NCBI GenBank assembly: GCA_028719885.1
Contig: JAQYLT010000070.1
Location: 1-36,651 of the forward strand
Reading direction: 5' to 3'
Length of the DNA stretch: 36,651 nt
Source of the DNA: Bacillota bacterium
Lineage (GTDB): Bacteria; Bacillota; Clostridia; Oscillospirales; Oscillospiraceae
The notes under the pieces: generated by a model
What the model was told of the DNA's origin: nothing
Databases searched by the model: none
What the model saw: the letters and a program-made list of their open reading frames with translations, nothing else
Part shown: one piece after another, positions 15,444 through 23,969 of the stretch
Position numbering within the stretch: position 1 is the first letter of the stretch
Layout of the letters: each line of letters starts with the position of its first letter
Position numbers and translations under genes: made by a program

Positions 15444-16895
15444 ATGATGCTCACAATGATTTTACTGCCCGCGCTGGCGGCTCTGGTTCTGCCCTTTCTG
15501 AAAAAGAAGCAGGACAAGCACCGCTGCGTGATTCTGGCCCTTGCCCTGGAGGCGGTGCTGGCTGCCAACGCGCTGTTTCTCCCGGAGTGGGAGCTGGTGC
15601 TCTTCTCTATGACGGAAAGCCTGACCATTGCCCTGCGCCTGGACGGCATTTCCAAGCTCTTCATGACCATCGCCTCCTTTGGCTTCCTGCTCACCGGAAT
15701 CTACGCTTTCCGCTATCTGGAGCATGAGGAAAAGGACGACCGGTTTTTCTGCTTCTTCCTCCTGTCCCAGGCGGCGCTGATGGGCATGGATTTCAGCCGG
15801 AACCTCATCACCATGTACCTGTTCTTTGAGATGATCACCCTGCTGAGTATGCCTCTGGTGCTCCATGACCGGACGGAGGAGGCGGTGCGGGGCGCTCTCA
15901 AGTATCTATTCTACTCCGTGGCAGGCGCCTTCTTGGCCCTGGGCTGCATCTTCTTCCTGTCCCAGTACTGCGACACCCTGGAATTCATCCCCGGGGGCTC
16001 TCTGAACGCCGAAAAGCTCGCCGGTCACGAGGGACTGATTCAAACCGTGGTATTTCTGGGCGTGGTGGGCTTCGGCGCCAAGGCCGGTATGTATCCCCTC
16101 CACGGCTGGCTGCCCACGGCCCACCCGGTAGCTCCCGCCCCTGCCTCCGCCGTGCTCTCCGGCATCATTGCCAAGGCCGGTGTGCTGGCCATCATCCGCG
16201 TCATCTATTTCTCCGTGGGTGCGGAGTTTCTCCGGGGCACCTGGGTGCAGCAGACCTGGATTGGTCTGGCTCTGCTGACGGTGTTCATGGGCTCCATGAT
16301 GGCCTACCGGGAAAGGGTGTTCAAAAAGCGGCTGGCCTATTCCTCCGTCAGTCAGATTTCCTACGCCCTGGTGGGGCTCTTCTTCCTGACTCCGGAGAGC
16401 GCCCTGGGCGGGCTGCTCCATGTGCTGTTTCACGCCACCATCAAGGTATGCCTGTTCCTGGTGGCGGGCTCCATCATCCACAACACCGGCAAGCACAATG
16501 TGGATGAATTTACAGGCCTGGGCAAGGCCATGCCGAAAACCCTGTGGGGCTTCACCCTGGCAGCACTGGCGCTGATTGGCATTCCTCCCGCCTCTGGCTT
16601 TGTGAGCAAATGGTATCTGGCCCTGGGCGCTCTGGATTCCGGCATGACGGTTTACAGCTGGCTGGCCCCCGTGGTGCTGCTGATTTCCGCCCTGCTCACC
16701 GCCGGATATCTGCTGCCCATCACCGTTTCCGGCTTCTTCCCCGGCAAGGCTGCCAGTCTTCCCCAGAAGAATGACGAGGGCGGCTGGACCATGGTGGGGC
16801 CCATCTGGATTCTCGCCGGTCTGACCCTGCTTCTGGGTCTCGCCGCCGGTGAGCTGGTGCCCATGCTGGAAAAGCTGGCTGTTTCCCTGTTCTGA
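15444..16895 (+). CDS. Antiporter-like proton-translocating subunit 2
   Basis: A 483-residue multi-helix paralogue of subunit 1. Channel residues are kept: Glu129 (YLFFEMITLL), Lys213 (FGAKAGMYPLHGWLPTAHP), Lys244 (IIAKAGVL), FHATIKVCLFL and SGFVSKW. The motif VAPAPASAVLSG is typical of NuoL/M-type subunits. The start is ATG 15444 (or the adjacent ATG 15447), 8 nt after AGGTGGG; a longer frame from 15393 falls inside subunit 1. It is 4 nt downstream of subunit 1. Mrp systems normally have only MrpA and MrpD as such subunits. Confidence 0.9.
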   Translation: MMLTMILLPALAALVLPFLKKKQDKHRCVILALALEAVLAANALFLPEWELVLFSMTESLTIALRLDGISKLFMTIASFGFLLTGIYAFRYLEHEEKDDRFFCFFLLSQAALMGMDFSRNLITMYLFFEMITLLSMPLVLHDRTEEAVRGALKYLFYSVAGAFLALGCIFFLSQYCDTLEFIPGGSLNAEKLAGHEGLIQTVVFLGVVGFGAKAGMYPLHGWLPTAHPVAPAPASAVLSGIIAKAGVLAIIRVIYFSVGAEFLRGTWVQQTWIGLALLTVFMGSMMAYRERVFKKRLAYSSVSQISYALVGLFFLTPESALGGLLHVLFHATIKVCLFLVAGSIIHNTGKHNVDEFTGLGKAMPKTLWGFTLAALALIGIPPASGFVSKWYLALGALDSGMTVYSWLAPVVLLISALLTAGYLLPITVSGFFPGKAASLPQKNDEGGWTMVGPIWILAGLTLLLGLAAGELVPMLEKLAVSLF

Positions 16896-16903
16896 GGTGC
16901 GAT

Positions 16904-18376
16904 ATGGACCAACGATTTTTACTGCTGGCGGTGCTGCTTCCCCTATTGGGCGGTGCGCTGCTGCCCCTGACCCACAAAGCAGGTAAAAAGGTGATGTACG
17001 GCACCGTGTACGTCATCACCCTTGCCACCTCACTTCTCACCTGGGCCCTGATTCTCACCTGCAAAGCGGAAACCCTCACCGTGGTGGTCCTGACAAAGGA
17101 GCTGACCCTGTCCCTGCGGTTTGACGGCCTGGGTCGGTTTTTTGCCGGAATCGTGGCAACCCTGTGGCCGCTGACGGTGCTGTACGCCTCGGAATACATG
17201 AAGCATGAGGAGCGGCAGACCGCTTTCTTCAGCTTCTTCACCATGACCTACGGCGTGACCCTGGGGGTTGCCATGGCGGCGAACCTGTTCACCATGTACG
17301 CCTTTTATGAGCTGCTCACCCTGGCCACCGTGCCCCTGGTGATGCACCCCATGACCCGCCGGGCCGTGCGGGCGGCGAAAACCTATTTTACCTTTTCCCT
17401 GGGAGGCGCAGCCTTTGCCTTTACCTCCATCATGTTTCTCATCGGCAACGGCTACGGCGGTGATTTCCGCTTCGGCGGCTTCCTGGAGGCGGGCTACAGC
17501 GGAAGCAAGAATCTGATGCTTGCATTCTACGTGATTGGCTTTCTGGGCTTCGGCGTGAAGGCCGCTCTGTTCCCCGCCCATGTATGGCTGCCCAAGGCCT
17601 CCGTGGCCCCCACTCCGGTCACCGCCCTGCTGCATGCCGTGGCGGTGGTGAAATCCGGTGTGTTCGCCGTGATTCGGCTGACCTTTTATGCCTACGGCAC
17701 CGGCGTGCTGGCCGGAACCTGGGCCCAGAACACGGTGATGGCTTTTGCCATTTTCACGATTTTCTTCGGTGCCGCCAGGGCCGTGAAGGAGCAACACTGG
17801 AAACGGCGTCTGGCCTACTCCACCGTCGCCAATCTATCCTACATTCTCTTTGGCGTTTCCATGATGACCCAGGCGGGCCTGGCCGCCGGACTGCTCCACA
17901 TGGCCTTCCATGCGGAGATCAAGATTCTGGCCTTTTTCTGTGCCGGTGCGGTGCTCCACGGCACCGGCCGGGAGATGCTGGGTCAGCTCAACGGCCTGGG
18001 AAAGAAAATGCCCATCACCTTTGGCTGCTTTACCGTGGCCGCCCTGGCCCTCACCGGCATTCCGCCCTTTTCCGGCTTTGTGAGCAAATGGAGCCTGCTC
18101 ACCGCTGCGGCCCAGGCGCAAACCGGCATGGTCTATCTGGGGGCGGGGGTACTGCTGTTCGGCGCCCTGCTCACCGCCATGTATATGTTCACCGTGGTCT
18201 GCCGGGCCTTCTTCCCCTGCGCCGGTTCCGAGGACGGGAAGCTGGCCTCAGAGCATGAGGTGAGCTGGCGGATGACGGTTCCCATGACCATTCTGGCTGC
18301 GGCGATTCTGCTCACCGGAATCTTCGCCCAGCCCATTGTAAACGCTGCCCTGGCCATTGCCGGGGGAATTCGGTAA
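16904..18376 (+). CDS. Antiporter-like proton-translocating subunit 3
   Basis: A 490-residue paralogue with about 14 helices. It keeps Glu136 (MYAFYELLTL), Lys219 (GFGVKAALFPAHVWLPKAS), Lys250 (AVVKSGVF), FHAEIKILAFF and SGFVSKW. It is closer to subunit 2 in motif spelling (LTGIPPFSGFVSKW against LIGIPPASGFVSKW) than to subunit 1, which suggests serial duplication within the operon. ATG 16904 follows a GAGGTGC site, 8 nt after the previous stop. Confidence 0.9.
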   Translation: MDQRFLLLAVLLPLLGGALLPLTHKAGKKVMYGTVYVITLATSLLTWALILTCKAETLTVVVLTKELTLSLRFDGLGRFFAGIVATLWPLTVLYASEYMKHEERQTAFFSFFTMTYGVTLGVAMAANLFTMYAFYELLTLATVPLVMHPMTRRAVRAAKTYFTFSLGGAAFAFTSIMFLIGNGYGGDFRFGGFLEAGYSGSKNLMLAFYVIGFLGFGVKAALFPAHVWLPKASVAPTPVTALLHAVAVVKSGVFAVIRLTFYAYGTGVLAGTWAQNTVMAFAIFTIFFGAARAVKEQHWKRRLAYSTVANLSYILFGVSMMTQAGLAAGLLHMAFHAEIKILAFFCAGAVLHGTGREMLGQLNGLGKKMPITFGCFTVAALALTGIPPFSGFVSKWSLLTAAAQAQTGMVYLGAGVLLFGALLTAMYMFTVVCRAFFPCAGSEDGKLASEHEVSWRMTVPMTILAAAILLTGIFAQPIVNAALAIAGGIR

Positions 18377-18388
18377 GGAGGCGAGAAC

Positions 18389-20455
18389 ATGAATCCCTGG
18401 TTATTTGTTTTCTTCCCCATGGTCATGGCTTTCGCCGCCTATTTTGCCGGCAAAAAGGGAGAGCGGGCCGCCGTGGCCACCGGGCTCGTCTGTCTGGCCT
18501 TTTCCCTCCTGGTCTGCTTCGGGCCGGACATGACCGTCTCCCTGCCCCTGCTCACCGGGCTGCAGCTGACGGTGGACGGCTTCCGGCGGGTTTACATCGT
18601 GGTCATCTGCCTGATGTGGGCCATGACGCTGCTTCTGTCCCCGGAGTATTTCCGGCACCATCACAACCTGGGCCGGTACTACTTCTTCAACCTGCTGACT
18701 CTGGGAGCGACCCTGGGAGTGTTCCTGGCAGCGGACCTGTACACCGCCTTCGTGTTCTTTGAGATCATGTCCTTTACCTCCTTTACCTGGGTCATCCAGG
18801 AGGAGACCCCCGAAGCCACCCGGGCGGCCATGACCTATCTGGCGGTGGCGGTAATCGGCGGACTGGTGGCGCTGATGGGACTGTTCCTTTTGCAGCATGA
18901 ACTGGGCACCACCCAGATCACCCTGCTTTATGACCTGGCCCGGGCCTGCCCCCACAAGGGGACCCTCTATGTGGCCGGCGGCTGCATCCTCTTCGGCTTC
19001 GGGGCCAAGGCGGGTATGTTCCCCCTGCACATCTGGCTGCCCAAGGCCCACCCCGTTGCCCCGGCTCCCGCGTCGGCACTGCTGTCCGGCGTGCTGACCA
19101 AGTCCGGCATCTGGGGCATCCTGGCCATTTCCGCCAACATCTTCCGGTACGATCCCGCCTGGGGCACCCTGATTCTCACCCTGGGCACCATCACCATGGT
19201 GCTGGGGGCGGTGCTGGCGCTGTTCAGCATCAATCTGAAGCGGACCCTGGCCTGTTCCTCCATGAGTCAGATTGGCTTTATCCTGGTGGGCATCGGCATG
19301 ATGGGCCTGCTGGGGGAGGAAAACGCCCTGGCTGCCCGGGGCGCCCTGCTGCACATGGTGAACCATTCCCTGTTTAAGCTGGTGCTGTTTGAGTGCGCCG
19401 GTGTGGTGTATTTCAATCTGCATCAGCTGGACCTGAATGAGATTCGGGGCTTTGGCCGGAGGAAGCCCCTGCTGAACCTGGCCTTTCTGCTGGGGGCGGC
19501 GGGCATCGGCGGCATTCCGCTGCTGAACGGCTATGTGAGCAAGACCCTGCTCCACGAAGCAATTGTGGAGGGAGCTGCCGAATACGGCTGGGCGCTGACG
19601 GGGGTGGAATGGCTGTTCCTGCTCTCCGGCGGCATGACCCTGGCCTATATGACCAAGCTCTATGTGTGCCTCTTTGTGGAAAAGCATCCCACCCGGCAGG
19701 CAGAGTTCGATGGGAAGAAGAAGTACATGTCCCCCATGAGCACCCTGGCCGTGATGCTTCCTGCGGCTCTTCTGCCCCTGCTGGGCCTCACCGCCAATGT
19801 GACCATGGACTTCATCGCCGACCTGGGCACCGACTTTTTCCACTGCAGCCAGCTGCACCACGCCGTCCACTATCTCTCCCCGGAGAACTTAAAGGGCGCG
19901 GCGATCTCCATTGTCATTGGCCTGGCCCTTTACTTCCTGTTCATTCGCCGGTTCCTGATGAAAGACGGAAAATATGTAGACCGGTGGCCTGAAAAGCTGG
20001 ATTTGGAGAATCTCCTCTACCGGCCCCTGCTGCTGAAGTGGCTCCCCGGGGTATGCGGCTGGGTCAGCGCCCTCTTTGGGGAGAACAAGCTCACCGCGCC
20101 CATCGCCAAGGGGGTGCTCCGGGTCAGCGGGATACTGGGACGCATCTTCTGCGATCTTCCCGATGCCCTGGTGCTTCTGCTGGCAAAGTCCGTATTCCAT
20201 CCCACCCCGGAAACCAGCGACGACAAGGTTTACACCTCCATTGCCTATCGTCTGGGCAAGGACATTGACATCCTGGCCATCCACCGGGGCAAGGAGCAGC
20301 AGGGCGGCCGGCACTACGCCCATCTCGTCTACCGCAGTCTGGAAACCCTGCGGAAAACCACCGCCCGGATCACCGGCAACCTGTCCTTTGCCCTGCTGAT
20401 GCTCTGCGCGGCCATCTGCGTGGTGTTCATCTACATGATCGTGCTGCATAATTGA
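18389..20455 (+). CDS. Antiporter-like proton-translocating subunit 4, C-terminally extended (NuoL/HyfB-like)
   Basis: At 688 residues this is the longest of the four. It keeps Glu125 (FVFFEIMSFTSF), Lys207 (FGAKAGMFPLHIWLPKAHP), Lys238 (VLTKSGIW), the His326/Lys330 pair (MVNHSLFKLVLFE) and Lys385 (GYVSKT). Beyond the core (about residue 460) it has an extension with helices near 508-528 and 664-686 and a soluble part between. In NuoL a C-terminal extension lies along the membrane arm, so this one could hold the array together; that is inference. ATG 18389 follows AAGGAGG. It is the last gene of the operon, followed by a terminator. Confidence 0.9.
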   Translation: MNPWLFVFFPMVMAFAAYFAGKKGERAAVATGLVCLAFSLLVCFGPDMTVSLPLLTGLQLTVDGFRRVYIVVICLMWAMTLLLSPEYFRHHHNLGRYYFFNLLTLGATLGVFLAADLYTAFVFFEIMSFTSFTWVIQEETPEATRAAMTYLAVAVIGGLVALMGLFLLQHELGTTQITLLYDLARACPHKGTLYVAGGCILFGFGAKAGMFPLHIWLPKAHPVAPAPASALLSGVLTKSGIWGILAISANIFRYDPAWGTLILTLGTITMVLGAVLALFSINLKRTLACSSMSQIGFILVGIGMMGLLGEENALAARGALLHMVNHSLFKLVLFECAGVVYFNLHQLDLNEIRGFGRRKPLLNLAFLLGAAGIGGIPLLNGYVSKTLLHEAIVEGAAEYGWALTGVEWLFLLSGGMTLAYMTKLYVCLFVEKHPTRQAEFDGKKKYMSPMSTLAVMLPAALLPLLGLTANVTMDFIADLGTDFFHCSQLHHAVHYLSPENLKGAAISIVIGLALYFLFIRRFLMKDGKYVDRWPEKLDLENLLYRPLLLKWLPGVCGWVSALFGENKLTAPIAKGVLRVSGILGRIFCDLPDALVLLLAKSVFHPTPETSDDKVYTSIAYRLGKDIDILAIHRGKEQQGGRHYAHLVYRSLETLRKTTARITGNLSFALLMLCAAICVVFIYMIVLHN

Positions 20456-20457
20456 TC

Positions 20458-20503
20458 AAAACCACCGAATTGGCCAAAAAACGGCTGATTCGGTGGTTTT
20501 TTT
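20458..20503 (+). terminator. Intrinsic terminator of the Mrp/MBH-like operon
   Basis: AAAACCACCGAAT (20458-20470) pairs perfectly with ATTCGGTGGTTTT (20488-20500), and the T-run continues to 20503. It starts 3 nt after the last stop codon. Confidence 0.92.
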
Positions 20504-20513
20504 CGGACAGCGG

Positions 20514-20857
20514 CAAATTGGATTTTTCGCAGGGAATGCATTTATGCATTCCGCCTGGGTAACGGTTTTGCGCTGGTGCGTTGAATGGGAAAACATTGGT
20601 TCTTTTCGTAGGGAACGGATTTATCCGTTCCGAAACCTCCGATAATCGCCGCGGCTCACTAAATGGTATTTCATACGAGTTTTTCGATTCTTTTCCCATT
20701 CAATCCACCGATTTGAAACAATAAGTGGACGGAATGCATAAATGCATTCCCTACGAAAATAACAACACTTTTTGATGCTGCAATACTGGGTTTTTACCGG
20801 AACGGGCGGAACGGATAAATCCGTTCCCTACGAATCACCTCTGCATATTCCGATTTA
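20514..20857. repeat. Palindromic interspersed element 3
   Basis: The element begins with CAAATTGG (20514-20521), and its right end (CCGATTTA, 20850-20857) is a degraded mirror. Modules: 20529-20552 (GCAG instead of GTAG) and 20608-20631 point right; 20731-20754 and 20808-20831 point left. The core from 20529 to 20754 aligns along its full length with 31794-32018 of element 5, although the outer arms differ, so the family is mosaic. It fills most of the gap between the Mrp terminator and the Fur-family promoter. Confidence 0.82.
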
Positions 20858-20885
20858 CCGCTTGATTCATTTGCAAAAATAAAAT

Positions 20886-20900
20886 TGAAAATCATTTTCA
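20886..20900. promoter_or_regulatory. Fur/Zur-type 7-1-7 box, upstream site
   Basis: TGAAAATCATTTTCA is a perfect 7-1-7 dyad, two changes from the classical TGATAATNATTATCA box. It abuts the -35 of the promoter of the Fur-family gene. Confidence 0.75.
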
Positions 20901-20902
20901 TA

Positions 20903-20930
20903 TTGACATTTTGAACGAATGGGGTATAAT
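20903..20930 (+). promoter_or_regulatory. Sigma-A promoter of the fur-like/znuACB operon
   Basis: Consensus TTGACA (20903-20908) and TATAAT (20925-20930) with a 16-nt spacer, about 36 nt before the regulator start. It is flanked on both sides by 7-1-7 boxes. Confidence 0.9.
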
Positions 20931-20931
20931 A

Positions 20932-20946
20932 TGAGAACCGTTATCA
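20932..20946. promoter_or_regulatory. Fur/Zur-type 7-1-7 box, downstream site
   Basis: TGAGAACCGTTATCA is a 7-1-7 dyad with one mismatch between arms. It lies over the expected transcription start, where bound repressor would block initiation. Confidence 0.6.
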
Positions 20947-20966
20947 ATTTAGGAGCATTGTAATCC

Positions 20967-21386
20967 ATGCAGAGCAAGAGTTCTTACAAAACCAGGCAGG
21001 GCGACGAGCTGCGCTCCTATCTGGAAAGCATGCCCGGCAAGCACATCACCGCTGCTGACGTGTGCGACTATTTCAAAAAATCCGGCAAAACCATCGGCAT
21101 GGCCACGGTTTACCGGCAGCTGGAGCGGATGGTGGACGAGGGCGTCATTGCCAAGTACAACATCGACGCCGGGAGCCCCGCCTGCTTTGAATACCTGGGC
21201 AACCACCTGGGGGAGGAAACCTGTTACCACTGCAAATGCCAGGTCTGCGGCAAGCTGATTCACATGCACTGCGAGGAGCTGCCAGAGCTGGAAAAGCACA
21301 TTCTGGAGCACCACGGTTTTTCCATCGACCCGGTGCGGACGGTCTTCTACGGCGTCTGCCAGCAATGCAGGGAGGAACAGGAATGA
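20967..21386 (+). CDS. Fur-family metal-responsive repressor, likely Zur
   Basis: A 139-residue Fur-family protein. The winged helix-turn-helix occupies about 10-75, with recognition segment TIGMATVYRQLERMVDEGVI. The dimerisation domain has the structural zinc cysteines C91/C94 (CKCQVCG) and C131/C134 (CQQC), and the HMHCEEL segment. It is the first gene of an operon with a zinc/manganese-type ABC importer, so a zinc-sensing (Zur) role is inferred rather than iron. Two boxes around its promoter point to autoregulation. ATG 20967 follows TTAGGAG. The stop overlaps the start of znuA (ATGA). Confidence 0.92.
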   Translation: MQSKSSYKTRQGDELRSYLESMPGKHITAADVCDYFKKSGKTIGMATVYRQLERMVDEGVIAKYNIDAGSPACFEYLGNHLGEETCYHCKCQVCGKLIHMHCEELPELEKHILEHHGFSIDPVRTVFYGVCQQCREEQE

Positions 21387-22324
21387 AACGAAAAATCTTC
21401 GCGCTTTTTGCCCTGGTCCTTTTTGGCCTGTCCCTGACGGCCTGCGGCGGGCAGCCGGAAAAGGAGGGCATCTCTGTGGTGGCAGCCATCTTCCCGGAAT
21501 ACGACTGGGCCCGGCAGATCATCGGAGACTGCACCGGTGTGCAGCTTCATTTCCTGGTGGACGATGGGGTGGACCCCCACAGCTTCCAGCCCTCTGTTGC
21601 GGATATGGTCACCGTCTCCGACTGTGATTTGCTCATCTACGGCGGTGGTGAATCCGACAAGTGGCTGGAGGATGTGCTGGCAGAACCGACAAACAAAAGC
21701 ATCCGCTCCATTGCCCTGCTGCCGCTGCTGGGAGAAAAGGCCCACACCGAGGAAATCGTGGCGGGCATGCAGGTGGGCGAAGCAGAGGAGGAAGCCGACG
21801 AGCATGTGTGGCTCTCCCTTCGCAATGCCGCCCTGTTCTGCACCGCCATCGCCCAGGCGCTGTGCGAAATGGACCCGGGGCAGGCAGTGCACTATCAGGC
21901 CAACCTGGAAGACTATCTAAAAAAGCTCAGCGAGCTGGACGAGGCCTACCGCCAGACCGTTCAGGCCGCCAGCAAGGACACCATTGTGGTGTGCGACCGG
22001 TTCCCCTACCGGTATCTCACGGAGGACTACAATCTTCATTACTACGCCGCCTTCCCCGGCTGCTCCGCAGAAACAGGAGCCAGCTTTGAAACCGTGGTAT
22101 TCCTGGCTGACCGGGTACGGGAGCTGGAGCTGAACGCCCTGCTGGTGACGGAAACCGGCGACCAACAGCTGGCGAAAACCGTGGCGGAAAACGCGGGCCG
22201 AGGGGACATGGCAATCTTGACCCTGAATTCCATGCAGTCCGTATCCGCCCAGCAGGCCGCGAGCCTGGATTACCTGTCCGTGATGGAGCAAAACCGCCTG
22301 GTGCTGGAACAGGCTCTGGGATAA
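21383..22324 (+). CDS. znuA: Metal (zinc) ABC transporter substrate-binding lipoprotein
   Basis: A 313-residue cluster-A1 binding protein, exported and lipid-anchored: signal peptide 1-20 with lipobox LTAC (Cys21). It captures the metal and hands it to the permease. Likely ligands are His66 (VDPHSF), His141 (DEHVW) and the acidic residues of VTETGD near 257-260. The usual third His (the HDAF-type segment) appears as VVCDRF at 202-207, so Cys204 or Asp205 may take its place. The His-rich loop of classical ZnuA is absent; an acidic stretch (EAEEEADE) stands there. Start ATG 21383 gives a proper signal peptide. Zinc is inferred from the regulator; manganese is not excluded. Confidence 0.9.
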   Translation: MKRKIFALFALVLFGLSLTACGGQPEKEGISVVAAIFPEYDWARQIIGDCTGVQLHFLVDDGVDPHSFQPSVADMVTVSDCDLLIYGGGESDKWLEDVLAEPTNKSIRSIALLPLLGEKAHTEEIVAGMQVGEAEEEADEHVWLSLRNAALFCTAIAQALCEMDPGQAVHYQANLEDYLKKLSELDEAYRQTVQAASKDTIVVCDRFPYRYLTEDYNLHYYAAFPGCSAETGASFETVVFLADRVRELELNALLVTETGDQQLAKTVAENAGRGDMAILTLNSMQSVSAQQAASLDYLSVMEQNRLVLEQALG

Positions 22325-22333
22325 GGAGAAAAC

Positions 22334-23041
22334 ATGCCGCAGATTATTTGTGAAAACGCCTCTTTGGGCTACGAAAACCGGCCAATTGTGAAAAATCTCA
22401 GTTTTTCCGTCTCCGCCGGGGACTACCTTTGCATCGTGGGGGAGAACGGCTCCGGCAAGTCCACCCTGATGAAAACCATTCTGAATCTCACCCCGCCCCT
22501 GGCCGGTTCCATCCGCATGGAGGGGCTCTCCTCCACGGAAATCGGGTATCTGCCCCAGCAGACCCAGGTGCAGCGGGATTTCCCGGCTTCCGTTCAGGAG
22601 ATTGTGCTCTCCGGCTTCCAGGGCAGGTGCGGCCTGCGTCCTTTCTACACCAAGGCGGAAAAGGAGCTGGCAAGGCAGAATATGGAGCGCATCGGCATTG
22701 CGTCCTTCGCCCGCCGGTGCTATCGGGACCTCTCCGGCGGCCAGCAGCAGCGGGTTCTTTTGGCCCGGGCGCTGTGCGCCACCCGGAAATGCCTGCTGCT
22801 GGATGAGCCGGTGTCCGGCCTGGACCCGAAGGCCACCGTCCAGATGTATGACATCATCTCCCAGCTCCACCGGGAGGGCATCACCATCATCATGATCTCC
22901 CACGACATGAACGCCGCCCTGGACCAGGCCACTCACATTCTCCACATCGGAGAAAAGCTCTTTTTCGGCACCCGGGAGGAATATCTTCACAGCGGCATCG
23001 GCCGCAGCTTCCTGACGGAAAAGGAGGATAAGTCATGCTGA
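22334..23041 (+). CDS. znuC: Metal ABC transporter ATP-binding protein
   Basis: A 235-residue ATPase that powers the importer. Walker A is GENGSGKST (36-44), the signature is LSGGQQQR (133-140) and Walker B is CLLLDEP (153-159). A switch His lies in MISHDMN. It is of usual length for ZnuC/MntB-type subunits. ATG 22334 follows TAAGGAG, 9 nt after znuA, and it overlaps znuB by 7 nt. Confidence 0.93.
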   Translation: MPQIICENASLGYENRPIVKNLSFSVSAGDYLCIVGENGSGKSTLMKTILNLTPPLAGSIRMEGLSSTEIGYLPQQTQVQRDFPASVQEIVLSGFQGRCGLRPFYTKAEKELARQNMERIGIASFARRCYRDLSGGQQQRVLLARALCATRKCLLLDEPVSGLDPKATVQMYDIISQLHREGITIIMISHDMNAALDQATHILHIGEKLFFGTREEYLHSGIGRSFLTEKEDKSC

Positions 23042-23871
23042 ATACGCTGCTGGTGTATCTGTCCTATCCCTTTGTCCGTTATGCGCTGATTGTGGGTGTT
23101 CTCATTGCCCTGTGCTCCTCCCTGCTGGGGGTGACACTGGTGCTGAAACGCTTTTCTTTCATCGGCGACGGACTCTCCCATGTGGCCTTTGGAGCCATGG
23201 CCATTGCAGCCGTGCTGAACATGACCAACCGGATGCTCATTGTGCTGCCCATTACGGTAATTTGCGCCGTGCTGCTGCTTCGCACCGGGCAGAATTCCAA
23301 AATCAAGGGGGACGCAGCCATCGCCATGATTTCCGTGGGTGCTCTGGCCTTCGGCTATCTGCTGATGAGCCTGTTTTCCACCTCCGCCAATCTCTCCGGT
23401 GACGTCTGCGGGGCCCTCTTCGGCTCCACCTCCATTTTGACTCTGAGCAAAACCGACGTATGGCTGTGCATTCTCCTGTCGGCGGCGGTGCTGTTTTTCT
23501 TCGTGCTGTTCTACCACCGGATTTTTGACGTGACCTTTGACGAGAATTTCTCCCGGGCGGCGGGAACCAAGGTGGATGCCGCCAATCTGATGATTGCGGT
23601 AATCACCGCCGTGATCATCGTGCTGGCCATGAATCTGGTAGGCTCGCTGCTGATTTCCGCGCTGATTATCTTCCCCGCCCTCTGTGCCATGCGAATCTTC
23701 CGTTCCTTTTTCTCGGTGACGGTCTGCGCCGCGGTGGTCAGCGTCAGCTGTGCTTTCCTGGGGATCGTCATCTCCATTCTGGCAGGCACCCCCGTGGGCT
23801 CCACCGTGGTAGCGGCGGATGTAGCAGCCTTTGCAATCTGCGCCCTCATCGGCAAAATCCGGGGAGAGTAA
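23035..23871 (+). CDS. znuB: Metal ABC transporter permease
   Basis: A 278-residue integral membrane protein of the ABC-3 permease family with about eight helices. Family segments include GVTLVLKRFSFIGDGLSHVAFGA near the N-terminus and the coupling region EIG-like FSRAAGTKVDAANL. It forms the channel for the metal delivered by ZnuA. The start is ATG 23035, overlapping znuC and preceded by AAGGAGG. It is the last gene of the operon. Confidence 0.93.
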   Translation: MLNTLLVYLSYPFVRYALIVGVLIALCSSLLGVTLVLKRFSFIGDGLSHVAFGAMAIAAVLNMTNRMLIVLPITVICAVLLLRTGQNSKIKGDAAIAMISVGALAFGYLLMSLFSTSANLSGDVCGALFGSTSILTLSKTDVWLCILLSAAVLFFFVLFYHRIFDVTFDENFSRAAGTKVDAANLMIAVITAVIIVLAMNLVGSLLISALIIFPALCAMRIFRSFFSVTVCAAVVSVSCAFLGIVISILAGTPVGSTVVAADVAAFAICALIGKIRGE

Positions 23872-23911
23872 TCCAATTTGCCGAATTACTTTTTGAAACC
23901 AATCGGTACAA

Positions 23912-23956
23912 CAAAATGCCTCCGTATCCTTTTTCATCGGGATACGGAGGCTTTCT
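23912..23956. terminator. Bidirectional terminator between znuB and upp
   Basis: GCCTCCGTATCC (23918-23929) pairs perfectly with 23940-23951. It is followed by TTTCT on the plus strand and ATTTTGT on the minus strand, as fits two converging genes. Just before it (23873-23880), CCAATTTG with its context matches the left arm of element 3 over 14 nt in inverse orientation, possibly a solo remnant. Confidence 0.85.
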
Positions 23957-23969
23957 GGTATCTTTTTTC

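Noticed and set aside
13913..15694. 593-aa and similar long minus-strand ORFs opposite the antiporter genes (also 18401-19870)
   Set aside because: His/Gln/Gly-rich antisense shadows of membrane-protein genes with no start signals.
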